In this document: piece by piece, positions 41,272 to 49,160 of the stretch | Layout of the letters: every line of letters begins with the position of its first letter | Numbering within the stretch: the first letter of the stretch is position 1 | From: Phytohabitans flavus | GTDB taxonomy: Bacteria; Actinomycetota; Actinomycetes; Mycobacteriales; Micromonosporaceae | Reading direction: 5' to 3' | Length of the DNA stretch: 64,000 bases | Assembly: GCF_011764545.1 (NCBI RefSeq) | Contig: NZ_AP022870.1 | Coordinates: 2,588,001-2,652,000 of the forward strand | Translations under genes and position numbers: made by a program | Notes under the pieces: model-generated | Databases searched by the model: none | What the model was told of the DNA's origin: nothing | What the model saw: the letters and a program-made list of their open reading frames with translations, nothing else

Positions 41272-41772
41272 ATGGTAACCGAGATCACCGAGGACGCGGA
41301 CGGGGCCTTACCGCGCACCGGGCGCCGGCTCGGGCTGCTCCGCGTCGCCCTCGACCAGGCGCTCGACGCGGTGCTCGCCGACGTCGGCCCGGCCCACCCC
41401 GCGTTGCGGCGGGCGCATCTGCTGATCTTCCGGTTCGACGGGATCGAGGGCTCGACCTCGGCGGAGCTGGCCGCTCACGCGGGCATGACCAAGCAGTCCA
41501 TGCACGAGCTGGTCACCCACCTGGAGCGGCACGGGTACCTGCGCCGCGGCCCCGACCCGGGCGACACCCGCAGCCGCCCGCTGCACCTCACGCCGGCCGG
41601 CCGCGCGCTCGAGCGGGAGGTCCACGCCGCGATCGCAGGCGTGCTGGAGTCGTGGCGGGACCAGGTCGGCGAGGCACGGTTCGACGCCCTGTGGGAGACG
41701 CTTCAGGAGATCACCGGCGAGTGCGCACCCCTTGTCGACCTGGCGGAGCTGCGCTCGCGCCGGCGCCGCTGA
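41272..41772 (+). CDS. MarR-family transcriptional regulator
   Basis: About 166 aa. The winged helix-turn-helix is complete (GSTSAELAAHAGMTKQSMHELVTHLERHGYLRRGPDPGDTRSRPLHLTPAGRAL), with the wing DPGDTRSR and flanking dimerisation helices. It probably represses itself or a neighbouring gene in response to small phenolic or lipophilic molecules. TAGCCT at 41259-41264 lies exactly 7 nt before ATG 41272, indicating a leaderless mRNA. The convergent amidase gene is an unlikely direct target. Its stop codon sits inside a 23-bp direct repeat. Confidence 0.92.
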   Translation: MVTEITEDADGALPRTGRRLGLLRVALDQALDAVLADVGPAHPALRRAHLLIFRFDGIEGSTSAELAAHAGMTKQSMHELVTHLERHGYLRRGPDPGDTRSRPLHLTPAGRALEREVHAAIAGVLESWRDQVGEARFDALWETLQEITGECAPLVDLAELRSRRRR

Positions 41773-41826
41773 CGCGAAGGCCGGCTGCCCTGACGCGAGG
41801 ACTGGCGCCGCTGACGCGAAGGCCGG

Positions 41827-41855
41827 GGACCGGCGGCCGGGGCGGCCGCCGGTCC
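41827..41855. terminator. Hairpin terminator between the MarR gene and the amidase gene
   Basis: A perfect 12-bp stem (41827-41838 with 41844-41855) with loop GGGGC lies between the convergent stops. Confidence 0.75.
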
Positions 41856-41865
41856 CGATGCGAAC

Positions 41866-43521
41866 TCAGGTCTCGTCGGAGGCGTCGTAGTCCGCCGGTA
41901 CCTTGTACGGCGCGGTGAAGGAACGGGCCCTCGCCGCCGAGACCGTCGGGTCCGGCGGGCGGCGCAGGTGGTGGTCGGTCACGGCCTGGTAGGCGGCGAT
42001 GACCGCGAGCAGCCGCTCCTCGCCGAACGGCGGCGCCCCCAGCGTCGTGCCGCGCGGCACCGGCAGGCCGGTGGTGGTGTCCACGCCCATGCCGTACGGG
42101 AAGGCGATCAGCGGCAGCCCGATCCCGTCGAAGACCGTGCCGGTGAGGAACACGTCGCACTTGTCGAAGACCTGGTCCAGCACCAGCCGCAGGAACTGGT
42201 ACCGGGCCTGGAGCATCTTCATGTAGTTGTCCGAGCTGCGGAACATCCCGTTGAGGAAGCCGGGCAGCCGGTCGGCGAAGAGGCTCACGTCCTTGCGCAG
42301 GAACGGCAGGAACATGTTCGTCGCCTCGCCGGCGGTGCTGGACAGGCCGGAGAGCAGGTCCCAGTCGGCCGGGTACGGGACCTCCTCGACCCGGCAGCCC
42401 ACCTTCACGAGAGTGTCCAGAAGGGACTGCCGCATCGGCAGGGTCTCCGCGTTGGCACCGCTCAGGAAGTCCGGCGGGTAGCCGACCGTGGTGGCCCACC
42501 GCACCTTCGGCTTGCCGCGCTGGGTGTACACAGTGGCCGCCTTGACCAGGTTGGGCACCGGCGGCATGCCCAGCGTGCGCGGGTCGTTCTTGTCCGGCCC
42601 GGCGAACGACTGGAGCATGATGGCGGCGTCCATCGCGTCCCGGGCGAGCGGGCCTGGGTGGTCGCGGGTGAACGTGAGCGGCACGATGCCGAAGAGCGAG
42701 GCCCGGCCGAAGGTCGGCTTGAGGCCGGTGAGGTTCTGCGCCTGGGACGGGCTGGTGATCGAGCCGCCCGTCTGTGTACCGGTGCCCGATGTGGACAGTC
42801 GCCCCGCGACCGCGGTTGCCGTGCCGCCGCTGGAACCGCTGGGACTGTAGCGGATGTCGTCCGGCGTCCACGCGTTCACCGTCGTGGCCGTGCCGTCGGC
42901 GAGCCGGGCCCGGCCAGACGCGAGCGGGCCCATGGCCGCCTTGCCCATCATGATGGCCCCGGCCGCCTTGAGTCGCGCGTGGACGGTCGAGTCGTACTCG
43001 GGCACGAAGTCCGCGTACACAGGGGACATCGCGGTGGTCGGGATGCCCTTGGTGTAGTAGTTGTCCTTCTCCGCGGTCAGGATGCCGGCCAGCGGCGTGG
43101 AACGGGAGTCGAGGCGCACCTTCCGCGCGGCGGCGAGCAGCTCCGCGTCGGTGGGGCGCCACAGGAACGCCTTGTAGATCTCCTCGAACTTTCCGAGCCG
43201 CTCCAGGTACGCCTCCATCAGGTCGACGGGGCGCAGGAGCCGGCGGCGGAAGGCGGCGGCCGCCTCGCTGATGGTCAGCTCGGTGGGGTCGTCGAGGGCG
43301 GCGCGGCGGATCGTCTTGGCGTACGCGCCCTCCCACACGCTTCCGCCGCCGGAGCCGCCGCCGTGCGCGAGCGCCGGTGCGGCCAGCGCGCCGCCGCCGA
43401 GGAGCGTGCCGGCACCGGCCGCGGCCCACACGGCCGCCATCCGGGACAGGAACCAGCGGCGGTCGATGGCCATGTCCTGGGGTGCGTCCACCGCCATGTC
43501 CTGGCGTGCTTCCACGGTCAT
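41866..43521 (-). CDS. Tat-exported amidase signature family hydrolase
   Basis: About 551 aa. An N-terminal twin-arginine signal (DRRWFLSR, then AAVWAAAGAGTLLGGGALAAPALA) indicates export of the folded enzyme. The amidase triad is present: Lys152 (TAEKDNYYTKG), cis-Ser about 230 (SPSGSSGGTA) and the nucleophile Ser254 (TQTGGSITSPS). The usual GTDTGGSIR reads GTGTQTGGSIT, so the substrate pocket differs from GatA or fatty-acid amidases. ATG 43521 overlaps the stop of a small upstream gene (ATGA); the two are likely subunits or at least co-translated. The substrate is unknown. Confidence 0.9.
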   Translation of the reverse strand: MTVEARQDMAVDAPQDMAIDRRWFLSRMAAVWAAAGAGTLLGGGALAAPALAHGGGSGGGSVWEGAYAKTIRRAALDDPTELTISEAAAAFRRRLLRPVDLMEAYLERLGKFEEIYKAFLWRPTDAELLAAARKVRLDSRSTPLAGILTAEKDNYYTKGIPTTAMSPVYADFVPEYDSTVHARLKAAGAIMMGKAAMGPLASGRARLADGTATTVNAWTPDDIRYSPSGSSGGTATAVAGRLSTSGTGTQTGGSITSPSQAQNLTGLKPTFGRASLFGIVPLTFTRDHPGPLARDAMDAAIMLQSFAGPDKNDPRTLGMPPVPNLVKAATVYTQRGKPKVRWATTVGYPPDFLSGANAETLPMRQSLLDTLVKVGCRVEEVPYPADWDLLSGLSSTAGEATNMFLPFLRKDVSLFADRLPGFLNGMFRSSDNYMKMLQARYQFLRLVLDQVFDKCDVFLTGTVFDGIGLPLIAFPYGMGVDTTTGLPVPRGTTLGAPPFGEERLLAVIAAYQAVTDHHLRRPPDPTVSAARARSFTAPYKVPADYDASDET

Positions 43522-43778
43522 GGCTTGTACTCTCCCGTCCACACGGCGAACGGGGCCGGGTAGAGCACCGCCGCGTGCGCCTGCTGGTCGGGCACGTAGT
43601 TGGAGTAGTCCACTTCCTGGCGGATGGTGCTGCGCGCGTTCGCCATGACGCGCGCCTGGTCCATCGGGGCGGCGGGGTCGTTCTCCGGCAAAGTGGACAG
43701 GTCAATGCCGATCAGGGCATAACGGGTCTTGATGTAGGTGTCAAGCTCAGCGTCGGTGGGTGGCGGGGGAGCAGCCAT
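43518..43778 (-). CDS. Small protein translationally coupled to the exported amidase
   Basis: About 86 aa without signal or membrane segment: MAAPPPPTDAELDTYIKTRYALIGIDLSTLPENDPAAPMDQARVMANARSTIRQEVDYSNYVPDQQAHAAVLYPAP. Two ATG codons, 43784 and 43778, are in frame; AGGAAGG fits the second best. The ATGA overlap with the amidase suggests a partner, in analogy to AtzG-type small subunits of AtzE-like amidases, although the sequence does not match that family clearly. If the amidase leaves by Tat, this protein could travel with it. Confidence 0.7.
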   Translation of the reverse strand: MAAPPPPTDAELDTYIKTRYALIGIDLSTLPENDPAAPMDQARVMANARSTIRQEVDYSNYVPDQQAHAAVLYPAPFAVWTGEYKP

Positions 43779-43910
43779 GGCCATTCCTTCCTCGCGATGC
43801 GCGCGATCGTCCGGATCACGCGACCGAGTGGAGTGAATGGCCGTCCTGTTACCGCCGATGATCATCGAATGTTACGGCGGTGTGGCTGATTGTTACGAGG
43901 TTGCTGCCCG

Positions 43911-44633
43911 TTATGAGAGGTCGGCCTTGCCGCCCTGGGTCGGCACCATCATGGTCGCCTCTTCGAGCGCGGGGTGCGGCTCGTTCTCGCACTCCTCGAC
44001 GCCGTCGATCGCCTCGTTTTCGACCCGGGGCTCGTCGACCCAGAGCGACCGGAGCTGGTGCTGCATGAACGAGGTGAGCCGGGCCCGGTAGTCGTGGTCG
44101 AACCGCTCGAGCGCCTCGATCTGCCGCTGGAGCCCCTCGCGCCGGGCGGCAAGGCTGCCGACCACGTCCTCGAACCGCTGCTGCGCCTGGTGCTTGAGCT
44201 CGTCGGCGTTGGCCGACGCGGCCTTGACCAGCTCGTCCGCGCGGTTGCGGGCGTCGTTCAGGATGTCTTCCGCGTTGCGCTGCGCGGCGTCCGAGTGGGC
44301 CTGCGCCGACTCGGTGATCTGGGCGGCCGAGGCGTGCGCGTCGGCGAGCGCCTTCTCCGCGTCCTTCTGGAGGACCTGGGCGTGCGACTGGGCGTCGCGC
44401 ATCACCTGCTCGGCCTGTGCGCGGGCCTCGGCGATGATCCGGTCCGACTCGCGCCGGGCGCTGGCGATGTGCTCCTCGCCCGTGCGCTGGGCGAGAGTGA
44501 GCACCTGAAGGGCGTGGTGCTGAGCGTTGGCGTCGTTGGGAGACACGTCCATTGGCTCCAGGGTGTCGTTGACGAAGGGCGTGGGCCCGCCGAGTAGTCC
44601 TTTCACACGACCTCTCATCCCGCTGTCAGTCAC
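43911..44633 (-). CDS. DivIVA-like coiled-coil protein
   Basis: About 240 aa. After a polar N-terminus, residues about 38-180 form a continuous coiled coil rich in Ala, Glu and Gln (EEHIASARRESDRIIAEARAQAEQVMRDAQSHAQVLQKDAEKAL), typical of DivIVA/Wag31/FilP-like cytoskeletal proteins of actinomycetes. The usual N-terminal DivIVA membrane-binding motif is absent. A short domain with ALERFDHDYRARLTSFMQHQLRSLWVDE follows, then an acidic tail. A role in polar growth or division is plausible. GTG 44633 is fixed by AGGAGGT about 8 nt upstream, and a good promoter lies 77 bp upstream. Confidence 0.82.
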   Translation of the reverse strand: MTDSGMRGRVKGLLGGPTPFVNDTLEPMDVSPNDANAQHHALQVLTLAQRTGEEHIASARRESDRIIAEARAQAEQVMRDAQSHAQVLQKDAEKALADAHASAAQITESAQAHSDAAQRNAEDILNDARNRADELVKAASANADELKHQAQQRFEDVVGSLAARREGLQRQIEALERFDHDYRARLTSFMQHQLRSLWVDEPRVENEAIDGVEECENEPHPALEEATMMVPTQGGKADLS

Positions 44634-44709
44634 TGGTAAGACCTCCTGGATCCCAGCCGTGAGAGCGGCAGACTACCAAGGTCTGGCGTCGCCCGGGAGG
44701 GGGACGCGG

Positions 44710-44738
44710 ATTGTAGCCAGGACACCACGGCGCGTCCA
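44710..44738 (-). promoter_or_regulatory. Vegetative-type promoter for the DivIVA-like gene
   Basis: On the minus strand TGGACG (44738 to 44733) and TACAAT (44715 to 44710) are separated by 17 bp, close to the consensus for the principal sigma factor. The start point would leave a leader of about 70 nt before GTG 44633. Confidence 0.75.
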
Positions 44739-44741
44739 GAT

Positions 44742-45725
44742 CTACCGTCCACTATGGTCGGTATTCCTGCTACGCCCGAGTCGTAGCCGCCGGTGCCGCG
44801 GCGTGGTCAGCGCGGCGTGCGCCGCCAGCCCTTCGGCCGTGTCCGTACGCCAGGACGGCTCGAGCACCGCCGTGCCGCCCAGGATCGCGTCGGCCACCCG
44901 CTGCACGTCGACCGCCCGGTACTCGTACCAGCTGAACTCCCGGCCGCCCGCGCCGGTGGAGCGGCGCCGCTTGGCGCGCACCCCGTTCGCCTCGACGGCC
45001 CGCGCCACGTCCCACACCGCCGGCCAGGCCACGCGGACCTCTTCCCACGAGAGGTATCCGGGCATCGGCGCCGACCGGTCGGGCAGCCGCCGCGCGATCA
45101 CGGCGAGCACGATGCCCTCGCGGGGGAGGATGTCGTCGGCGACCTCCGGGTCGTAGACGGTCGTCTGCGTGGTCTCCACCGCCACCGGTACGCCCGAGGG
45201 CCGGACGAGCGCGCGCAGCCGGTCGGCCAGCGCGGGCACGTCGAAGCCGCCGGCCAGCGACTCCCGGACCGTCCGGCCGTCGAACTCCAGGCGCAGCTCC
45301 ACCCGACCCGTCGGGCGCAGCGTGAACGGGTAGCGGCTGGACTGCCGGACCTTGTGCCGCAGCAGCACGCGGCGCAGATGGGCGACCGGGTACTCCGCGG
45401 CCCACACGCCGCCCACGACGCGGACCAGGCCGGGCTCGTCGACCGGCCGGAACTCGATCCGCCGGGTGCCGGACAGCACCTGCCAGGCCATGACGGCGGC
45501 CGCGACCGTGAAGACGCCGACGGTCGTGCCGAGCACGGGCGTCCACGAGAACAGCTCGAGCACCAGCGTCATCGCCACGACAAGCGCGCCGCCGACCAGG
45601 GCCGCGACGGCGGCGATGGCCGCGCTGATGGCGAGCTCCCCGCGCAGGCCCAGGCTGCCTATCTCGGCGATCACGAGGTCGACGGAGCTCGGTCCGGTAC
45701 GCAGCGGGAGGCCGGCGCGGTCCAT
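44742..45725 (-). CDS. Membrane protein with PH-like domain, unknown function
   Basis: About 327 aa. Two adjacent membrane helices (LAISAAIAAVAALVGGALVVAMTLVLELF and VLGTTVGVFTVAAAVMAWQVL) precede a cytoplasmic beta-rich region (RRIEFRPVDEPGLVRVVGGVWAAEYPVAHLRRVLLRHKVRQSSRYPFTLRPTGRVELRLEF) that resembles a bacterial PH-like module. The C-terminal 130 residues (YLSWEEVRVAWPAVWDVARAVEANGV) form an alpha-helical domain I do not recognise. TACCGT lies 6 nt before ATG 45725, so the mRNA is probably leaderless. It is downstream of the single-chain permease with a 22-bp gap. Confidence 0.65.
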   Translation of the reverse strand: MDRAGLPLRTGPSSVDLVIAEIGSLGLRGELAISAAIAAVAALVGGALVVAMTLVLELFSWTPVLGTTVGVFTVAAAVMAWQVLSGTRRIEFRPVDEPGLVRVVGGVWAAEYPVAHLRRVLLRHKVRQSSRYPFTLRPTGRVELRLEFDGRTVRESLAGGFDVPALADRLRALVRPSGVPVAVETTQTTVYDPEVADDILPREGIVLAVIARRLPDRSAPMPGYLSWEEVRVAWPAVWDVARAVEANGVRAKRRRSTGAGGREFSWYEYRAVDVQRVADAILGGTAVLEPSWRTDTAEGLAAHAALTTPRHRRLRLGRSRNTDHSGR

Positions 45726-45747
45726 GAAGCGACGGTACCCACTCCGC

Positions 45748-47289
45748 TCAAGGTCCGTCCTCCTCCCGACCGGCCCGGATCGCCAGCCGGTCCAGGTATC
45801 CAACCTGGAGCGCGACGCACGCCGCCGCGAAGAACAGCAGCAGCGGCAACGGCAGCACCAGCGCCATCGCGCCCCCGCCGCCGCCCAGCGTGGCCAACGA
45901 CGTGGCCAGCACGACCAGCGCGAGCGGCCCGGTGCGCAGGTCGGGGGACTGCGCGACGAGGTACGGCCACAGGGTGTCCTGCGCGCTCAACAGCCACACC
46001 AGCAGCAGCGCCAGCGCGGCCAGGGGAAGCGCGGTGACCACAGTGGAGCGCCGGGCCCGGAAGAAGAGCGTGAAGAGCACCAGCGCCGGTATCGACAGCC
46101 AGGTCGGCGGGATCAGGCCGAGGAACGAGTCGAACTGGCCGAGTTCGCGGGCGCGCAGGAACCCGGCGATCGCCAGCGGGCCGGTGCCGACGAAGAGCCA
46201 CGGCGCGAACGGCAGCAGGATCACCTCGCTGTACCGGCCCAGTGGCCGGAGCGCGCCGATCCCGTACCCGCCGAGCGCCGCGAAGCCCACACCGACGACC
46301 GCGGAGATGAGCGGCGGCAGCCAGGTGTTCACGACGATCCGCCCGACGGAGAAGCCGCGGGGCAGGTCGCCGCCGAGATCGCCCACGTCGCGCAGCCAGG
46401 GAAACAGGGCGTACCCGACGATCGCGAGCAGCGCCACGCCACCCACCGCGACGGCCGCGACCGCCGCCGGGTTGGCCGTGGGCGCGGGGTTTTCGGGCTC
46501 GACCTCGATCCGGGTGCGGGTGAACACCAGCAGCGCCACCGCGCCCAGCCCCATCGCGCCGAGCACGAGCAGCAGGATGACGGAGGCGGCCGCGCCGGCC
46601 CCGAAGTCGCCGATGCTGAGGCTGTGCACCACCGCGTACACGACGGGCGGCTGCGCCCTCGTCCCCAGCAGCAGCGGTACGGTCGCCGCCTGCAACGCGG
46701 TGGCGAGGACGCCGAGCGCGAGGACCCCACCCACCGCGAGCAGGGCGGTGCCCGACCCGCCACCAGGGCGGCGGCCGCGCAGCGCGGCGAGGAACGCGGT
46801 CGCGGCGATCGCGACGACAAGCCCGAACGAGATCCACGCGTACACCGACACGGTCGGCCAGCGGGTGCTGAAGTCCGCGTCTCCGTCACCGAGCCGGCCG
46901 GTGAACCAACCGACCGTGACGGCGGCCGGCGCGTACAGGGCGAGCGGCAGCGCCAGCAGCACGCGGGTGGCGATCCGCATCGCCCGGCCGGCCCGGTCCG
47001 CGGCCAGCGCGAGCAGCGGCGCGGCCACCAGCGCGGCGAGCAGCGGCACCAGGGCCAGCAGCAGCGCGGTGCCGAGGCCGCCGGCGAAACCGTCGGTGAG
47101 GGCCTGGTCGTAGTTGTCGAAGCCGGCACTCTCCGCGCCCGGCCCGCCGGCCTCCAGAAAGGAGCCGTGCCGGAAGCTCTCCACCACTGTGGACAGTGTC
47201 GGTAGGACATACGACCACAGCAGCGCCAGGAACGCCGGCACCAGCAGGAACGCGCCGACTAGCCGGTGTACTGGTGATTGCTCGGTCAC
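45748..47289 (-). CDS. Single-chain ABC-type permease with fused MalF-like and MalG-like halves
   Basis: About 513 aa with roughly 12 hydrophobic helices. The first half begins like MalF (VGAFLLVPAFLALLWSYVLPTLSTVVESF, then SAGFDNYDQALTDGFAGGLGTALLLALVPLLAALVAAPLLAL). The second half, from about residue 290 (GYALFPWLRDVGDL, GRIVVNTWLPPLISAVVGVGFAALGGYGIGAL), reads like MalG. The EAA loops that dock an ATPase are not conventional. There is no binding protein or ATPase next door, so its cargo and even its transport mode are unknown. GTG 47289 lacks a good ribosome binding site; GTG 47298 is an alternative. Confidence 0.72.
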   Translation of the reverse strand: MTEQSPVHRLVGAFLLVPAFLALLWSYVLPTLSTVVESFRHGSFLEAGGPGAESAGFDNYDQALTDGFAGGLGTALLLALVPLLAALVAAPLLALAADRAGRAMRIATRVLLALPLALYAPAAVTVGWFTGRLGDGDADFSTRWPTVSVYAWISFGLVVAIAATAFLAALRGRRPGGGSGTALLAVGGVLALGVLATALQAATVPLLLGTRAQPPVVYAVVHSLSIGDFGAGAAASVILLLVLGAMGLGAVALLVFTRTRIEVEPENPAPTANPAAVAAVAVGGVALLAIVGYALFPWLRDVGDLGGDLPRGFSVGRIVVNTWLPPLISAVVGVGFAALGGYGIGALRPLGRYSEVILLPFAPWLFVGTGPLAIAGFLRARELGQFDSFLGLIPPTWLSIPALVLFTLFFRARRSTVVTALPLAALALLLVWLLSAQDTLWPYLVAQSPDLRTGPLALVVLATSLATLGGGGGAMALVLPLPLLLFFAAACVALQVGYLDRLAIRAGREEDGP

Positions 47290-47366
47290 CCGGTGCACAT
47301 TAACGACAGGCGTCAACCTGTGGGATGCCGCGCGGCGCCCTCGGCCGGGCCGATAGGGTGTGCGGT

Positions 47367-47876
47367 GTGGACGCGAGAGAGGTGCTCGCCGAGGCGTTCG
47401 ACCGCCTTCCCGAGCTGGTCCGATCCGCCGTCGACGGCCTGACCCCGGAGGAGCTGCACTGGGTGCCGGCACCCGGCGCCAACTCGGTGGGCTGGCTGGT
47501 CTGGCATCTCTCCCGGATCCAGGACGACCATCTCGCCGACATCATGGGCGTGGAGCAGGTGTGGGTCCGCGACGGTTGGGCGAGCCGCTTCGGGCTCACC
47601 GACGCGACCGGTGACACCGGGTATGGGCACAGCGCCGCCCAGGTCGACCAGGTCCGCCCGGACAGCGGCGAGGCCCTGATCGGGTACTTCGACGCGGTCG
47701 CCGCCCGCACCAGCGAGTTCGTGCGCGGGCTGAGCGCCAAGGACCTCGACCGGGTGGTCGACGAGCGGTTGGACCCGCCGGTGACGCTCGGCGTGCGGCT
47801 GATCAGCGTGCTCAACGACGACGACCAGCACGTCGGGCAGGCGGCCTACGTGCGCGGGCTGGTCAAAGCCCGCTAG
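47367..47876 (+). CDS. DinB/DUF664 family protein
   Basis: About 169 aa, a four-helix DinB-like fold. Metal-binding His positions are visible: WLVWHLSRIQDDHLADI (two His) and the C-terminal NDDDQHVGQAAYVRGLV. Actinomycete members (mycothiol-dependent maleylpyruvate isomerase-like, DUF664) often act in thiol-dependent detoxification, but no specific substrate can be named. TAGGGT at 47354-47359 lies 7 nt before GTG 47367 with no ribosome binding site, so the transcript is probably leaderless. Upstream in-frame starts are unlikely. Confidence 0.85.
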   Translation: MDAREVLAEAFDRLPELVRSAVDGLTPEELHWVPAPGANSVGWLVWHLSRIQDDHLADIMGVEQVWVRDGWASRFGLTDATGDTGYGHSAAQVDQVRPDSGEALIGYFDAVAARTSEFVRGLSAKDLDRVVDERLDPPVTLGVRLISVLNDDDQHVGQAAYVRGLVKAR

Positions 47877-47926
47877 CCCCGCAGGCCGCGCGCACCACCG
47901 CGCGGTGGTCGCGGTCGCACCCGATT

Positions 47927-47961
47927 GATCTTGGGTATGTTCTTCGCGTAGCCCCAAGATC
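47927..47961 (+). promoter_or_regulatory. Inverted repeat upstream of the RraA-like gene
   Basis: GATCTTGGG (47927-47935) pairs perfectly with CCCAAGATC (47953-47961) across 17 nt, and the second arm runs directly into the ribosome binding site of the RraA-like gene. It may be an operator for the catabolic cluster or a leader hairpin that controls ribosome access. Confidence 0.5.
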
Positions 47962-47973
47962 TTGGAGGAGTGG

Positions 47974-48600
47974 ATGGCAGCGCGTGACCCGATCGCCCGC
48001 TTGGCTGACCTCGACGTGGCGACCGTGCACGAGGCGGCCGGGCGCACCGGCGACCTCGACCCGGGGATCCGGCCGATCCAGACCGGCGGCACCCTCGCCG
48101 GCCGGGCGGTCACCGCGGCCTGTCATCCCGGCGACAACCTGGCGGTACACCGCGCGGTGCTGGCCGCCGGCCCGGGCGACGTGCTCGTGGTCGCCGCCGG
48201 CGGCCACCTGGCCGGCTACTGGGGCGAGATCCTCGCGGTCGCCGCGCGGTACCGGGGCGTGGCCGGCCTGGTGATCGACGGTGGCTGCCGGGACACCGCG
48301 GCCCTGCGCGGCATGGGTTTCCCGGTCTGGTCCGCGGGCGTCTCGGTGCACGGCACGGTGAAGCAGACCGCCCAGTCGGTCAACGAGCCGGTCGTCGCCG
48401 GCGGGGTGCTCGTCTCGCCCGGCGACTACGTGCTCGCCGACGACGACGGCGTGGTGGTCGTACCGGCCAGCCGGATCGACGCGGTGCTCGACGCCGCCGA
48501 GGCCCGGCGGGACAAGGAGGAGGCCGGCTTCGCGCGGCTGCGGGAGGGCGCGACGACGTTCGAGGTGCTCGGCATGGAGGGCGCGGGCGCGGGTGACTGA
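47974..48600 (+). CDS. RraA-like aldolase/decarboxylase (HMG/CHA aldolase family)
   Basis: About 208 aa, the RraA fold. Landmarks are VATVHEAAGRTGDLDPGIRPI, LAGRAVTAACHPGDNLAVHRAVLAAGPGDVLVVAAGG, GLVIDGGCRDTAALRGMGFPVWSAGVS and VSPGDYVLADDDGVVVVP. The metal site and substrate Arg (GGCRD) and the Asp in DDDGV are the residues that make 4-hydroxy-4-methyl-2-oxoglutarate/oxaloacetate lyases rather than the RNase E inhibitor. GGAGGAG precedes ATG 47974. It begins a four-gene catabolic cluster and overlaps the next gene by 8 bp. Confidence 0.9.
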   Translation: MAARDPIARLADLDVATVHEAAGRTGDLDPGIRPIQTGGTLAGRAVTAACHPGDNLAVHRAVLAAGPGDVLVVAAGGHLAGYWGEILAVAARYRGVAGLVIDGGCRDTAALRGMGFPVWSAGVSVHGTVKQTAQSVNEPVVAGGVLVSPGDYVLADDDGVVVVPASRIDAVLDAAEARRDKEEAGFARLREGATTFEVLGMEGAGAGD

Positions 48601-49158
48601 GGGTGCCGGCCGGCCCGGCGAGGCGGAGCGGCTGGCGGCCATCCACGCGGCCCGCAGCCAGGCGGTGATCGACGGTATCGAGAGCATCGCCCCCGACTTC
48701 GTCGCGCACCTGGCCAGCAGCACGCTCGGCGTCGTCCTCGACCACTTCATCAGCGGGCCGGGCGCGCGGGTCGGGCGGACGGTCTTCGCGATGCCGCGCG
48801 AGGAGGAGGGCGTCGCGATCACGTCCGGGCTGGAGCTCGCCGGCCGCCGGCCCGTCATGGTCTTCCAGGACAACGGGGTGGGCAACCTGCTGACCGTGCT
48901 GCTCACCTTCCCCAGCCGTACCACGTGCCGCTCTACGGCGTGGTGGCCCGGCGGGGCGGGCTGGGGGAGTACAACTCGATGATCCACACGGTCAGCGAGC
49001 GGGTCGAGGCGATCCTCGACGCGGCCGGCGTGCGGTGGTTCCAGCTCGACGCGCGTACCCCGGTGGAGGCGTGGGCACCCGAGATCAAGCGGGCCTGGAC
49101 ATACTCGCGGACCACCCACCGGCCGGTGTTCACCCTCGTCAACCTCATGGGCGGCTGA
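48593..49158 (+). pseudogene. ComD-like thiamine diphosphate enzyme alpha subunit, single-base frameshift
   Basis: Sulfopyruvate/phosphonopyruvate decarboxylase-type alpha subunit, the PYR domain of a split thiamine diphosphate enzyme. The first frame runs to PVMVFQDNGVGNLLTVLLTFP, including MPREEEGVAITSGLELAG with the cofactor-activating Glu. At the CCCC run about 48911-48914 the frame slips. One extra C gives QPYHVPLYGVVARRGGLGEYNSMIHTVSERVEAILDAAGV and the normal end at 49158. The span of 566 nt is one short of 189 codons. The two-subunit enzyme would need the ComE-like protein encoded next. Confidence 0.87.
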
Positions 49159-49160
49159 CC

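Noticed and set aside
41249..41275. Iron-box (IdeR/DmdR1) site before the MarR gene
   Set aside because: AGGTAAGGTAGCC resembles half of an iron box but the second half does not match and the gene is not iron-related; the -10 box explains the sequence.
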